Of a stretch of 64,000 bases of DNA, positions 9,751 to 19,923 are shown one piece after another (position 1 is the stretch's first letter; the number at the start of each line of letters is the position of its first letter). The notes beneath the pieces were generated by a model, which was given only the letters and a program-made list of their open reading frames with translations, made no database searches and had not been told where the DNA came from. Both the position numbers and the translations under genes were made by a program. This DNA comes from Draconibacterium sp. (GTDB taxonomy: Bacteria; Bacteroidota; Bacteroidia; Bacteroidales; Prolixibacteraceae), in assembly GCA_016705335.1 (NCBI GenBank), contig JADIYN010000008.1, positions 124,001 through 188,000 of the forward strand. The letters run 5' to 3'.

Positions 9751-10248
9751 TTATGAAATCATCTCTTCAATTAATTTCAAATCGATATCGGGCTGCGTTA
9801 TTTTGAACTGTGCCTGACGATAAAACTGGTTTCTCTTTTTTAGTGATTCGTCGATAAAAGCAACAAGCTCTTCTCTCGATTTCCCTTTAATTAAAGGACG
9901 TTCAGTTTTCGATTTTAAAAGCCGGTCGGCCAAAATATCAGGATCTATATCGATATAAATAGTTTTTCCTGAACGGTTCATTAAATCGATATTATCAAAA
10001 AAACAGGGAGCACCGCCGCCGGTTGCGATTATTATATCGGTAAATTCCGATAACTCTTCAAGCGCTTTTCGCTCTTTATTTCGAAACTCAGTTTCGCCTT
10101 CCTGCTCAAAAATCTGGGGAATTGTTTTAAGGTTACGCTCCTCAATATAGTGGTCCATATCAACAAACTGTAAATTCAAATGCTCCGAAAGCCTGCGTCC
10201 CAAAGTAGATTTGCCACAACCCATATATCCAATAAGGTAAATTCTCAC
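9751..10248 (-). CDS. aroK: Shikimate kinase
   Basis: About 165 residues. It phosphorylates shikimate with ATP in the route to chorismate. The P-loop GYMGCGKST lies at residues 7-15, FVDMDHYIEERN supplies shikimate-binding and Mg-binding Asp residues, IIATGGGAP gives the glycine-rich shikimate loop, and KTERPLIKGKSREEL forms the lid. I chose the GTG at 10248 because the upstream in-frame TTG (10266) would translate part of a G/C-rich dispersed repeat, adding MGRGLP. It follows parC on the same strand after 113 bp. The frame is intact. Confidence 0.92.
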   Translation of the reverse strand: MRIYLIGYMGCGKSTLGRRLSEHLNLQFVDMDHYIEERNLKTIPQIFEQEGETEFRNKERKALEELSEFTDIIIATGGGAPCFFDNIDLMNRSGKTIYIDIDPDILADRLLKSKTERPLIKGKSREELVAFIDESLKKRNQFYRQAQFKITQPDIDLKLIEEMIS

Positions 10249-10254
10249 AGGCAG

Positions 10255-10289
10255 CCCCCTTCCCAACCTTCCCCCGAGGGAGGAAGGAG
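10255..10289. repeat. G/C-rich imperfect palindrome (dispersed repeat)
   Basis: Pyrimidine-rich arm CCCCCTTCCCAACCTTCCCC then purine arm GAGGGAGGAAGGA, immediately 5' of aroK. A relative lies at 46221-46250. G/C-rich elements like this stand out in the AT-rich spacers; similar ones are common between Bacteroidota genes. Confidence 0.55.
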
Positions 10290-10379
10290 TAAAAACTGTC
10301 TATTATATATTTTATTCATAAACTTCATAATTTTTTTCAATCCAACTTTCAGGCTCACTTTAAACCTTAAACTTTAAAC

Positions 10380-13070
10380 TCAGAATAGTGACATTTGTGT
10401 TGGATCTGGATCATCCTTTTTTGGTCTTTTTATTTCAAACGGAATATCGTTAAAACTTAATTTTTCCTTTGGCTTTGGTGTTTCAACAGGCTCCTGTTCA
10501 ATAGGTTCATCCAATTCAATTAATTCATCCGACTTGGGTTTGTCATCCTCATCTTTTAGTACCGGTTCAATTTCAACAATTTTCCCAACTTCGTAATTCG
10601 ACAATCTTTTCCCTTTTGCCTTCCATGATTTTACACCAATAAATTCCGCTACTTCGATGATTTCGTTTTCACGTTCGGAATACTTTCCACCAAATTCCAA
10701 TTCCAAACGTGGATAGCGGACCCATGTAACACTTACCAATTTATTGTCGGGGTTATCACCAATAAATCTGAACATTTTTCCTTCTGAATCCTCAATCTCA
10801 AAGCGTTTAACGTAGTAGAACTGTTGCTCGGCATCAAAATAAACAACTGACAATATTTTAGTACTGTCGAATTTTTCAATAGTTAAAATATCCTGTTCGA
10901 AATGATTGCTCAAATCAAAATTGTACAATTGGTAATCGCCACGTTTGTAAAGCACAAGAATTTTATCGTCACCTGAAAATTCGCCAAGATATTTACCCCT
11001 GTTGTCGGCGTTTAAACGCAACACGTCTTCATCGAACCAAATTTTTCGTCCGCCCAAAGTGGAATGCCCTTTTTCTTTTAGGCTTATTTTATGAACTTCG
11101 AACTTTGTAAGCAGATTTCCCAATGATTGTCTGCCTTTAATAGCAAGTTCACCCATATCAATCTCGAAATTCAACTTTTTGATGCGTGGTTTTGGTTTCA
11201 AAACAATTTTTAAAACTTCCGCTTCTCCGTTTGGATTTGCTGAAAAATAAACCACACGCGATCCTTTGGTTTCCTGAGTCAGATTGTATTCTTTGTCGCG
11301 GGTAACGCCGGTTACAGAAAATCGTTTCATATAATGAAATCCTGTTTCCCCGTCTTTATAAACCACGTTGTAAATGGTACGGTTGTCGTTCTTTTTAAAA
11401 ATCTCGACATGCATCGGATTTTTATCGATAAATGCCTTTTCCGAAACTTTGCTTACAAAATAGGTCCCGTCACGCCGGAATACAATAATATCGTCAATAT
11501 CTGAGCAATCGCAAATGTATTCGGCTTTTTTCAATCCTGTTCCTACAAAACCTTCTTTGCGGTCGAGGTAGAGTTTTTCATTGCGAACAACAACTTTTGA
11601 TGCTACTATATTTTCGAAACTGCGGATTTCTGTTTTGCGTTCTTTACCCTTTCCGTATTTTGTTTTCAGGTGAACAAACCATTTTATTGTAAATGGAACG
11701 ATATGTAGTATGTCATTTTCAATTTCGGCAATTTCGTCTTCAATAGCTTTTAAAAGTTCATCTGCTCTGTCTTTATTGAATTTGAGTATTCGCGCCATCC
11801 TGATTTCCATCAGTTTTAAAATATCGTCGCGGGTTACTTCACGTTTAAGTTTTGGTTTCCATGGCTCCAACCTCATATCGATATGGGCAATCGCCTGATC
11901 CATGCTTTCGGAATCCTCAAATTTTTTGTCTTTGTAAATCCGTTCTTCGATAAATATTTTTTCGAGTGAAGAAAAATGCCATGATTCTTCCAACTCGCTT
12001 TTCCGAATTTCAAGTTCCAGCTTAAGCAGTTGAAGTGTACTGTCAGCCGAACGTCTCAGGATTTCTTTTACTCCAATAAAAATCGGTTTGTCGTTTTCGA
12101 TGATCACTGAATTTGGAGACAATGAAACTTCGCAATCAGTAAATGCAAACAGCGCATCGATAGTTTTATCTGATGAAACTCCCGGTGCAAGATGAATTAG
12201 TATTTCAACATTTGCTGCGGTGTTGTCATCTATTTTTTTGATTTTGATTTTGCCTTTTTCGTTAGCTTTAATAATCGACTCAATTAAGGTTGAAGTTGTC
12301 TTCCCGAAAGGGACTTCTGTAACTATAAGTGTTTTATTATCGCGCTTTTCGATTTTGGCTCTTACTTTTACCGTTCCGCCCCGCAAACCATCGTTGTACC
12401 TGCTGAAATCAGCCATTCCGCCGGTCGGAAAGTCGGGCACCAATTCAAAATCCTGGTTTTTTAAACAGGCAATTGAAGCATCACACAATTCAATAAAATT
12501 ATGCGGGAAAAGTTTAGAGGCAAGTCCAACAGCTATTCCTTCAACTCCCTGTGCAAGCAACAAAGGGAATTTTACCGGGAGAGTAACAGGCTCCCGTTTT
12601 CGTCCGTCATATGATAGTTTCCAAACCGTGGTTTTGGGATTGAAAAGCACTTCGAGTGCAAATTTTGATAAACGTGCTTCAATATATCGCGGCGCTGCTG
12701 CTCCGTCGCCGGTTAAAATATTTCCCCAGTTTCCCTGCGTGTCAATTAACAACTCCTTTTGCCCCAACTGAACTGCAGCATCGCCGATAGAAGCATCACC
12801 GTGTGGGTGGTACTGCATGGTTTGCCCGATAATGTTTGCCACTTTGTTGTAGCGGCCATCGTCCATTTCGCGCATGGCATGTAAAATGCGGCGTTGTACG
12901 GGTTTTAGTCCATCGTTGATATATGGCACAGCACGCTCCAGAATCACATACGAAGCATAATCGAGAAACCAGTTGCGGTACATTCCCGACAAGTAAATTA
13001 TTTCGTCTTTTACTTCTTCTTCCTGCGGTTCTTCAGGTATTTCTTCGTTGTTTATATATTCTTCTGACAT
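10380..13070 (-). CDS. parC: DNA topoisomerase IV subunit A
   Basis: 896 residues, intact. It cuts and religates DNA for decatenation with ParE. The breakage-reunion domain is clear: LKPVQRRILHAMREMDDGRY, then MQYHPHGDASIGDAAVQ (quinolone-region equivalent) and AAAPRYIEARLSKFA, with catalytic Tyr129. A beta-propeller-like C-terminal half follows, and the tail after about residue 830 is acidic and proline-rich, ending PDPTQMSLF. The absence of a GyrA box and the adjacent parE favour ParC over GyrA. It lies 84 bp downstream of parE on the same strand. Confidence 0.93.
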   Translation of the reverse strand: MSEEYINNEEIPEEPQEEEVKDEIIYLSGMYRNWFLDYASYVILERAVPYINDGLKPVQRRILHAMREMDDGRYNKVANIIGQTMQYHPHGDASIGDAAVQLGQKELLIDTQGNWGNILTGDGAAAPRYIEARLSKFALEVLFNPKTTVWKLSYDGRKREPVTLPVKFPLLLAQGVEGIAVGLASKLFPHNFIELCDASIACLKNQDFELVPDFPTGGMADFSRYNDGLRGGTVKVRAKIEKRDNKTLIVTEVPFGKTTSTLIESIIKANEKGKIKIKKIDDNTAANVEILIHLAPGVSSDKTIDALFAFTDCEVSLSPNSVIIENDKPIFIGVKEILRRSADSTLQLLKLELEIRKSELEESWHFSSLEKIFIEERIYKDKKFEDSESMDQAIAHIDMRLEPWKPKLKREVTRDDILKLMEIRMARILKFNKDRADELLKAIEDEIAEIENDILHIVPFTIKWFVHLKTKYGKGKERKTEIRSFENIVASKVVVRNEKLYLDRKEGFVGTGLKKAEYICDCSDIDDIIVFRRDGTYFVSKVSEKAFIDKNPMHVEIFKKNDNRTIYNVVYKDGETGFHYMKRFSVTGVTRDKEYNLTQETKGSRVVYFSANPNGEAEVLKIVLKPKPRIKKLNFEIDMGELAIKGRQSLGNLLTKFEVHKISLKEKGHSTLGGRKIWFDEDVLRLNADNRGKYLGEFSGDDKILVLYKRGDYQLYNFDLSNHFEQDILTIEKFDSTKILSVVYFDAEQQFYYVKRFEIEDSEGKMFRFIGDNPDNKLVSVTWVRYPRLELEFGGKYSERENEIIEVAEFIGVKSWKAKGKRLSNYEVGKIVEIEPVLKDEDDKPKSDELIELDEPIEQEPVETPKPKEKLSFNDIPFEIKRPKKDDPDPTQMSLF

Positions 13071-13154
13071 TCGGTTTTTAGCTGTCGTTTAATTCGTTTA
13101 TGTTTTGCCTGATTAACAATTAAATCACCGGGCTAAAGCACGGTTCTAAAAAAA

Positions 13155-15005
13155 CTATGCAACTTCATCCTTTTCAACATACAAATTTTCAATGATGAAA
13201 TCCTGTCTTTCCGGCGTGTTTTTACCCATGTAATACTCAAGCATTTGAGATATAGATTCATGCTTTTTCATCATTACCTGATCCAGCCTGATATCATCGC
13301 CTATAAAATTTTTAAACTCGTCAGGAGATATTTCTCCGAGTCCTTTAAACCTTGTTATTTCAGGTTTTCCCTTTAGTTTGTGTATGGCTGTTTGCTTTTC
13401 TGATTCAGAGTAACAATAAAATGTTTTTTGTTTGTCTCTTACTCTGAAAAGTGGAGTTTGTAAAATGTAAACATGCCCTTTCCTTACCAATTCAGGGAAA
13501 AACTGGAGGAAAAAAGTGATGAGGAGCAAACGGATGTGCATCCCGTCAACATCGGCATCGGTAGCAATGATTACTTTGTTGTAACGCAAATCATCAATGC
13601 TTTCTTCAATATTTAACGCGGCTTGCAGCAGGTTGAATTCTTCGTTTTCATAAACCACTTTTTTTGTCAGCCCAAATGTATTTAGTGGTTTTCCCCTCAA
13701 ACTAAAAACCGCCTGTGTATTTACATCGCGTGATTTTGTGATTGAACCACTGGCTGAATCTCCTTCAGTAATAAATAAACTTGATTCTTCGTATCGTGGT
13801 TGTTTTATTTCATCGAAATGAACCCGGCAGTCACGTAATTTTTTATTGTGCAGGTTTGATTTTTTGGCCCGGTCCTTGGCAAGTTTTTTTATGCCGGTAA
13901 TTGCTTTCCTTTCACGTTCAGATTCCTGTATTCGTCGTAGGAGAACTGCAGAAGTATCAGGATTTTTATGTAGAAAATTGTCGAGTTCTTTTTGCAGGAA
14001 ATTAGCAACATGTGTTCTCACTGAAGGTCCATCCGGTCCAATATCTTTTGATCCGAGTTTGGTTTTTGTTTGTGATTCAAATACAGGTTCTTCAACTTTA
14101 ATGCTAATAGCAGCCACAATCGATGCGCGGATATCAGAGGGATCGAAATCTTTTTTATAGAAATCACGGATTGTTTTCACAAGTACTTCACGAAATGCCT
14201 GCAAATGTGTACCTCCCTGCGAAGTGTGTTGCCCGTTTACAAACGAATAATAGTCCTCGCCATATTGATTTCCATGGGTTATTGCAACTTCAATATCTTC
14301 GCCCCGGAGGTGGATAATCGGGTAAATGGAATCGTGATCCATGTTTTCCTCCAGTAAATCACGCAACCCGTTTTTTGAATGATATTTTTCACCATTAAAC
14401 TCGATAACCAATCCGGAGTTAAGAAACGTATAGTTTTTGATCATATTCACTACAAAATCGCTTATGTAGTGGTATTTTTTGAAAACGGTTTGATCGGGTT
14501 CAAATGTTACAATTGTTCCATTGGGTTCTTCCAATCCTGTAAAATCTTCTTCACCCGTTTTAATCCCTTTACTGAAATGGATTACTTTGGCAACTCCTTC
14601 ACGAACAGCCTTTATCGTAAAATCGGAAGATAACGCGTTAACGGCTTTTATACCGACTCCATTTAATCCAACTGATTTCTTAAAAACCTTTGAATCGTAT
14701 TTTGCACCGGTATTCATTTTGCTTACCACGTCATCGAGTTTTCCCAAAGGAATTCCCCGCCCGTAATCACGAACCAAAACTTTTTCCTGATCTATTTCGA
14801 CCAATATTTTCTTGCCGAACCCCATCATAAATTCATCGACAGAGTTGTCCAAAACTTCTTTTAGCAGGACATAAATTCCATCATCGGATGCAGTGCCATC
14901 GCCCAGTTTTCCGATATACATTCCCGGTCGTTTGCGAATGTGTTCCTGCCAATCCAACGTTCTTATTGTTCCTTCGTCGTAATTCGGCACCATGATTTCT
15001 TCCAT
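13155..15005 (-). CDS. parE: DNA topoisomerase IV subunit B
   Basis: About 616 residues. ATPase subunit of topoisomerase IV. The GHKL ATPase motifs are LLKEVLDNSVDEFMMGFG, RDYGRGIPLG and GLNGVGIKAVNALS; the TOPRIM domain shows SLFITEGDSASGS and IIATDADVDGMHIRLLL. The start could be the ATG at 15005 or the ATG at 14993 (MVPNYDEGTIRTLDW). The -7 element at 15012-15019 ends six bases before 15005, so initiation at 15005 would leave almost no leader and 14993 is a serious alternative. A longer extension to 15068 would cross the promoter and is rejected. Transcribed with parC. Confidence 0.93.
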   Translation of the reverse strand: MEEIMVPNYDEGTIRTLDWQEHIRKRPGMYIGKLGDGTASDDGIYVLLKEVLDNSVDEFMMGFGKKILVEIDQEKVLVRDYGRGIPLGKLDDVVSKMNTGAKYDSKVFKKSVGLNGVGIKAVNALSSDFTIKAVREGVAKVIHFSKGIKTGEEDFTGLEEPNGTIVTFEPDQTVFKKYHYISDFVVNMIKNYTFLNSGLVIEFNGEKYHSKNGLRDLLEENMDHDSIYPIIHLRGEDIEVAITHGNQYGEDYYSFVNGQHTSQGGTHLQAFREVLVKTIRDFYKKDFDPSDIRASIVAAISIKVEEPVFESQTKTKLGSKDIGPDGPSVRTHVANFLQKELDNFLHKNPDTSAVLLRRIQESERERKAITGIKKLAKDRAKKSNLHNKKLRDCRVHFDEIKQPRYEESSLFITEGDSASGSITKSRDVNTQAVFSLRGKPLNTFGLTKKVVYENEEFNLLQAALNIEESIDDLRYNKVIIATDADVDGMHIRLLLITFFLQFFPELVRKGHVYILQTPLFRVRDKQKTFYCYSESEKQTAIHKLKGKPEITRFKGLGEISPDEFKNFIGDDIRLDQVMMKKHESISQMLEYYMGKNTPERQDFIIENLYVEKDEVA

Positions 15006-15011
15006 AAGCCG

Positions 15012-15019
15012 CAAATATA
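15012..15019 (-). promoter_or_regulatory. parE promoter -7 element
   Basis: On the minus strand this reads TATATTTG, an exact TAnnTTTG match to the Bacteroidota primary sigma -7 box. No convincing -33 element is seen. Confidence 0.55.
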
Positions 15020-15202
15020 ACGAAAACAACACGGAATCGACAGGACGAAACAAACCAATAACTAACAAAATACGGTTGAAAACACAGGAAAAGGAGTGGA
15101 TTTGTTACCGTTGTTGTCGGCTAATGTTTGTAGTCATTGTATTTAAAAAATCCGACCCCGATGATAACCTGACAACAACTACAACTTCTACTTCAACCTT
15201 CT

Positions 15203-16989
15203 TCAAATTATTCCCATTTTTTTCATCAAAAAGGTTGCGTTCATAGTTTTTGTAACCCCGTTATAAAGTTTATAATCGAATACAAGTTCATCTTTTTCTA
15301 TCCTGATTTCGAAGCATTTGTTGAAAACCTGCAGTGGAAATTCCGTATCCATTTCACTGAGTTTTAAATCGTGAGTTGCGATGAGCGAAAACGATTTAAA
15401 CTGGACAAGTTTTCGAAGCAGAGCCTTCGAGCCATTCAATTTGTCAACAGAGTTGGTTCCTTTAAGCATTTCATCGAGAATTACAAAAATATGCTCTCCT
15501 CTTTGCAGCCATTCCAAAACTCCCTTGATCCGTTTTAATTCAGCAAAAAGTACGATTCATCTTTTAGCAACGAATCGGTTGTGCGCATGTTTGTGTAAAT
15601 TTCGATGGGCGTAAAAACCATTTTTCCAGCACAAACAGGTGCGCCGGTTCTTGCCAAAATTAAATTCACGCCAACAGTTCTCAAAAACGTACTTTTTCCG
15701 GCCATGTTTGCACCGGTAATTATCATCACTTTCGACCATCCATCAATTTCGAAATCATTACAAACCCTTTTATTTTCATGTAAAAGCGGATGTCCTAAAC
15801 TTGTTGCACGATATATAAAGTCGTTATCGTTAATTTCAGGAAAAACAAAATTGGGATGATTACCGGCAAAGTTGGCCAAACTGATTAAAGCATCAATTTC
15901 TGAAATTACTTCTAACCAATCTGTCAGTTTTTTGTGATGTTGGTTATGCCAGTTCCAAAGTTTGTAAACACACCGGATATCCCATAGTAACAAGCTGTTT
16001 AATGCAAAACCTACTAGAATATTCTGACGGTATTCAAATTGTTCGACAAGTTTTTTTAATTGAAGAAATAGTTTTCCTGCTGAAATTGGCTGGGTAATTT
16101 TGTTTTGCAATTCACACAACAATGCCGACTTAAATTCTTTTTCCTCAATAAACCGTAGAAGTTGCATATATTTTGAAAGCAGTTCCGATTTTCGGCCAAA
16201 AAAATTAAAGTATTTATTCACTTTTTTCCAGAAGAAATAGAGGAAAAACCATTGTGTTAAAACCATGATCCAAATGAAGAGATTTGTAATTCCCAAAATG
16301 GCAGGAACCAAAGAAATCAAGGTCAGAAATGGGATTACAAACAACGCTGCTTTTAATGAAACTGTATTTTTAAGCTTCAATTCCAGTCCGGACCATGAAA
16401 TAATTTCATTATGCATCTCTTTGGTTTCTTCAAACCCTCTCCCGTTAGCCAGAAAATTTAAACGCCATTCACGTAGTTCTGAAAGTTCGCTGACTGCCTT
16501 TTGTTTCTTTTTAATATCATCTTTTTGCAACAAAGGATTAATTAACCAATTCGCCAGTTTTTGTTTTCCGCTGATTGTTGAAGTGCGGTTGATAAACTGA
16601 AAAAGCGAACCTTCGCCAAATAAATCGAGATCGTACGAAAAAAAATGGTCGGTGTTGAGGAATTCTTCACCGTTTTTAAAATGCGAAAACTGATGGTTGA
16701 GCGCCAAAAGTTCGTCTTCAACAATCTTTTTCAGGATAGAAGTTTTTTTCTTTGTTTTTTCGAGTTGAATATTTTTTCTTATAGGAGGGAAAAAAAGAAA
16801 AATCGTTGAAGCCGAGAGAATTAGTGTTATCCAACTTTCAAATCCAAAAATAAAAAGCGGGGCAAAAATGAGTAAAAACGCAAAAAACCGATACCATGCA
16901 AAGCGTCTTAATTTTTTTGAAACCGAAGATAATTCTGCAGAATATTTTTCGAGTTTTTGGGTGTAAAAGGTTTGGTTTTGAGTGTTCAT
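15203..16989 (-). CDS. Membrane-anchored MutS-like ATPase (frameshifted)
   Basis: About 595 residues after restoring one T in the run at 15545-15549 (DESYFFAELKRIKGVLEWLQ across the junction). The C-terminal third is a MutS-type ABC ATPase: Walker A MIITGANMAGKSTFLR, then GAPVCAGKMVFTPI, Walker B HIFVILDEMLKGTNSVDK and the H-loop LIATHDLKLSE. The N-terminal part is not a mismatch-binding domain: it has two pairs of hydrophobic helices (about 30-65 and 215-260) around a MutS III-like core (FINRTSTISGKQKLANWL). This fits the poorly characterised MutS-related membrane proteins of Bacteroidota. The start (MNTQNQTFYTQK) is 1 base after the PAP2 stop, so the two are translationally linked. Role unknown. 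Confidence 0.8.
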
Positions 16990-16990
16990 T

Positions 16991-17682
16991 TTACAAATAC
17001 CCATAATGATGAAGTATACCGGAAACACTGAAAACAGTGAACATTAACACAGCAAATACAAGTATTATTGTATGCGATTGCGTGTCATAAAGTTGTGTTT
17101 TTGCAATTTCGGGCGAGCGGGAAATAAGGTAACGATTATCAAAAAACATAAGCAATTTGAAGCACAATTCGCCAATGCCCCAACCTAAAACAGCACCTCC
17201 AATAATATCAAGCGGGTAATGAACACCTGAATAAATGCGCGAGTAGGCAAATAAAACCGCCCAAAAGAAAATCAGATAACGGTAATTCAGATTTTTAAAA
17301 ACGCGCGATGTGAAAATAAAAATTGCAAAGCCATTTGCAGCATGCGATGAGACGAAACCAAAATTACTTCCTTTCCGCAAAACATTATGCACAAGCGGGC
17401 CAATTACCGGATCGTGTACCGGGCGAAACCTTTGAATACTTTCTTTTAATAACCCGGAAAGCTGGTCGCTTAAAAGGATTGTCAAAGCAAGGAAAAACAT
17501 GATTGGCAAAGCTTTTAGCCTGTAATTTTTAGAATGAAGTAAAGAATAACCACATAAAAAGGAATCCAGGTTTCCTTGCGGGTTATCATTAACATAATTG
17601 TGTCCCAAAAATCGTTGTGAAAACTATTCAGATATAGAAAAAACTCTTTATCAAGCTCGAGTATATTTTGCAGCCAATCCAT
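16991..17682 (-). CDS. PAP2-family membrane phosphatase (frameshifted)
   Basis: About 230 residues once one A is restored (T run 17526-17530 on the plus strand). The true N-terminus, MDWLQNILELDKEFFLYLNS, begins at the ATG at 17682 directly abutting the obg stop. The three phosphatase motifs are LKESIQRFRP (KxxxxxxRP), SSHAANGF (usual PSGH, here SSHA) and SRIYSGVHYPLDIIGG (SRxxxxxHxxxD). Five or six hydrophobic helices are visible. Family members dephosphorylate lipid pyrophosphates such as undecaprenyl-PP, or phosphatidic or lipid-A phosphates. Lies between obg and the MutS-like gene in a tight operon. Confidence 0.85.
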
Positions 17683-18672
17683 TTAACTGTTTAAAATTTC
17701 CCAAATCTTATCCTTTAGTTGTGGAAGATTGAAACCCCGTTATTGAAGAAAAAAACATGTGCGGGATTCCTTTAAGTTCTTTTCCTATTTCCTTCATCAA
17801 CTCTTCATCAAGCATATCGGCTTTGCTGATAGCCAGAAAACGTTGTTTATCGAGCAGTTCGGGGTTATATTTTTCAAGTTCGTTTAAGAGAATTTTATAT
17901 TCTTTCAGGTGATTTTTACTGTCGGCAGGAACCATAAAAAGTAACATTGAATTACGTTCAATGTGCCGCAGAAAGCGAAGTCCCAGCCCTTTTCCTTCGT
18001 GGGCTCCTTCGATAATACCAGGAATATCGGCCATTACAAAAGATTGTTTTTCACGATGACCAACAATACCGAGATTGGGAACCAAAGTTGTAAAATGATA
18101 TTCGGCAATTTTGGGTTTTGCAGCCGAAACCACCGATAAAAGTGTCGATTTTCCTGAACTTGGGAAACCAACAAGACCCACGTCGGCAAGTACTTTCAGT
18201 TCAAGAATTTTCCAGCCTTCTTCGCCATCTTCGCCGGGTTGTGCCACCCGTTGTGTTTGAAAACTCGCCGATTTAAAATCTTCGTTTCCTAATCCGCCAC
18301 GTCCACCTTTCATTAAAACCCTGCTTTCGTCGTGCTTGGTAATTTCGAAAATTACTTCGCCGGTTTCAGCATCTTTTACAATTGTTCCAAGTGGTACATC
18401 AATGGTTACATCTTCACCATCGGCGCCCGAACTTTTCTGTTTGCCGCCAGGTCCGCCAATTCCGGCTTTTATATGGCGTTGATATTTGAGGTGGAGCAAA
18501 GTCCACATTTGTTCGTTGCCTTTTACAATAACATGGCCACCACGACCGCCGTCGCCCCCATCGGGACCGCCATAGGCAACAAATTTTCCCTGCGCATATG
18601 GGCTGAACCGGCTCCTCCGCTTCCCGATTTACAAAAAATCTTTACATAATCAACAAAATTTGATTCAGCCAT
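17683..18672 (-). CDS. obg: Obg/CgtA GTPase (two frameshifts)
   Basis: About 329 residues after repair. Ribosome-associated GTPase needed for 50S assembly and stress signalling; essential in most bacteria. N-terminal Obg fold (FVDYVKIFCKSGSGGAGSAH, glycine-rich DGGDGGRGG), then the G domain with GFPSSGKST (G1), ADIPGIIEGAHEGKGLG (G3) and ISKAD (G4). One A is missing at 18584-18587, which otherwise cuts off the first ~50 residues, and one extra G sits at 17735-17738, after which the repaired tail reads GFNLPQLKDKIWEILNS. Because the gene is normally indispensable, these breaks are strong evidence of consensus errors. Starts 8 bp after adk. Confidence 0.92.
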
Positions 18673-18680
18673 TTTTACTT

Positions 18681-19254
18681 TTATAATTTTGCAATTACCG
18701 CTTCCAATCTTTCGGCAATGTCTTCGATACTACCCATTCCATTTATACCGAAATGCTTCCCCTGCGGTTTATAATATTCAATAAGAGGCAATGTTTTTTC
18801 GTTATAAACATTAATTCGGTTTTCGATAACCGACTGATCCTGGTCATCAGCGCGACCTGAACTTTTTCCTCTTGTCATCAAACGTTCAATCAATTCCTGT
18901 TTGTCAACTTCGAGACTTAACATACCTGAAATTGGTGTACCGTTTTGATTCAGTAAATTATCCAATGCTTTTGCCTGATCAACCGTACGTGGAAAACCAT
19001 CGAAAATAAAACCTTTCGCTTTGCTGTTATTTTTGAGTTTGCTTTCAATCATTCCAATAACAACAGCATCGGGCACCAATTCTCCTTTTTCCATAAAGCT
19101 TTTTGCTTCAAGGCCGAGTTGGGTTCTGGCGCCTAATTTCACTTCTCAACAAATCTCCCGTTGAAAGATGATCCAAGCCAAATGATTTAATCAGGAATTC
19201 AGCCTGAGTACCTTTGCCTGCTCCGGGAGGCCCAAATAATACGAGATTCAGCAT
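18681..19254 (-). CDS. adk: Adenylate kinase (frameshifted)
   Basis: 190 residues after removing one extra base near 19129-19133, the usual short-form length. Interconverts AMP, ADP and ATP; essential. The P-loop is LFGPPGAGKGTQAEFL; HLSTGDLLRSE binds AMP; FIFDGFPRTVDQAKAL and the LID-region RGKSSGRADDQ follow. The repaired junction reads LLRSEIRARTQLGLEAK. The ATG at 19254 gives the canonical MLNLVLFGPPG start. Lies 13 bp downstream of hpt and 8 bp upstream of obg, so it is in the middle of an operon. Confidence 0.92.
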
Positions 19255-19267
19255 TTTTTTATATTAT

Positions 19268-19810
19268 TTATTCGTTAATAACCGAGTATATATTTATTAA
19301 ATTACGACCACGACCATCATAATCCAACCCGTAGCCAACAATAAAGTCGTTGGGAATTTCAAGCCCAATATAGTCGAGTTGAACCTGTTTCTGCAGTGCA
19401 TCGGGTTTTAAAAGCAAGGTAGCAATTTTTATTTCCTTTGGATTCAATTTTTTCAATTGCTCAAGAATATTCTCAATTGTGATTCCTGTATCCACAATAT
19501 CTTCAAGTATTACAACGGTCCTTCCTTCAATATTTTCATTTAACCCAATGAGTTGTTTAACTTCACCTGTGGTTTTGTCGCCACGGTATGAAGCCAGTTT
19601 TACGAAAGTGATTTCAGTTTCAATCAATTCAATTCTTTTAAACAATTCGGCAGCAAACATGAAAGAACCGTTCAATATGCAAACAAACAAAGGATTTTTA
19701 CCCTCAAAATCTGCATTCATTTTTTCGGCCATTTTTTCAACAACTCCTTTCAGTTTTTCATAAGGAATATACAATTCAAATGTTTTGTCGTGGATTTTTA
19801 CCTGCTTCAT
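19268..19810 (-). CDS. hpt: Hypoxanthine phosphoribosyltransferase
   Basis: 180 residues, intact. Purine salvage: transfers phosphoribose from PRPP to hypoxanthine or guanine. The PRPP loop VVILEDIVDTGIT is at residues 99-111; LNGSFMFAAEL and KLASYRGDKTTGE are further active-site loops, and FIVGYGLDYDGRGRNL is the C-terminal Mg/purine site. First gene of hpt-adk-obg-PAP2-MutS-like and divergent from purE across a 113 bp gap, so both purine genes share a control region. Confidence 0.93.
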   Translation of the reverse strand: MKQVKIHDKTFELYIPYEKLKGVVEKMAEKMNADFEGKNPLFVCILNGSFMFAAELFKRIELIETEITFVKLASYRGDKTTGEVKQLIGLNENIEGRTVVILEDIVDTGITIENILEQLKKLNPKEIKIATLLLKPDALQKQVQLDYIGLEIPNDFIVGYGLDYDGRGRNLINIYSVINE

Positions 19811-19923
19811 TGTAAAATTATTGATTTTTGATTTTTCCTAAATTGCTGTAATTTCGTCAATTGAAAAATAAAGGCACAAATTAACGAAACTATTCGGTTA
19901 ACTAAAAATTAAAAATACAAAAC

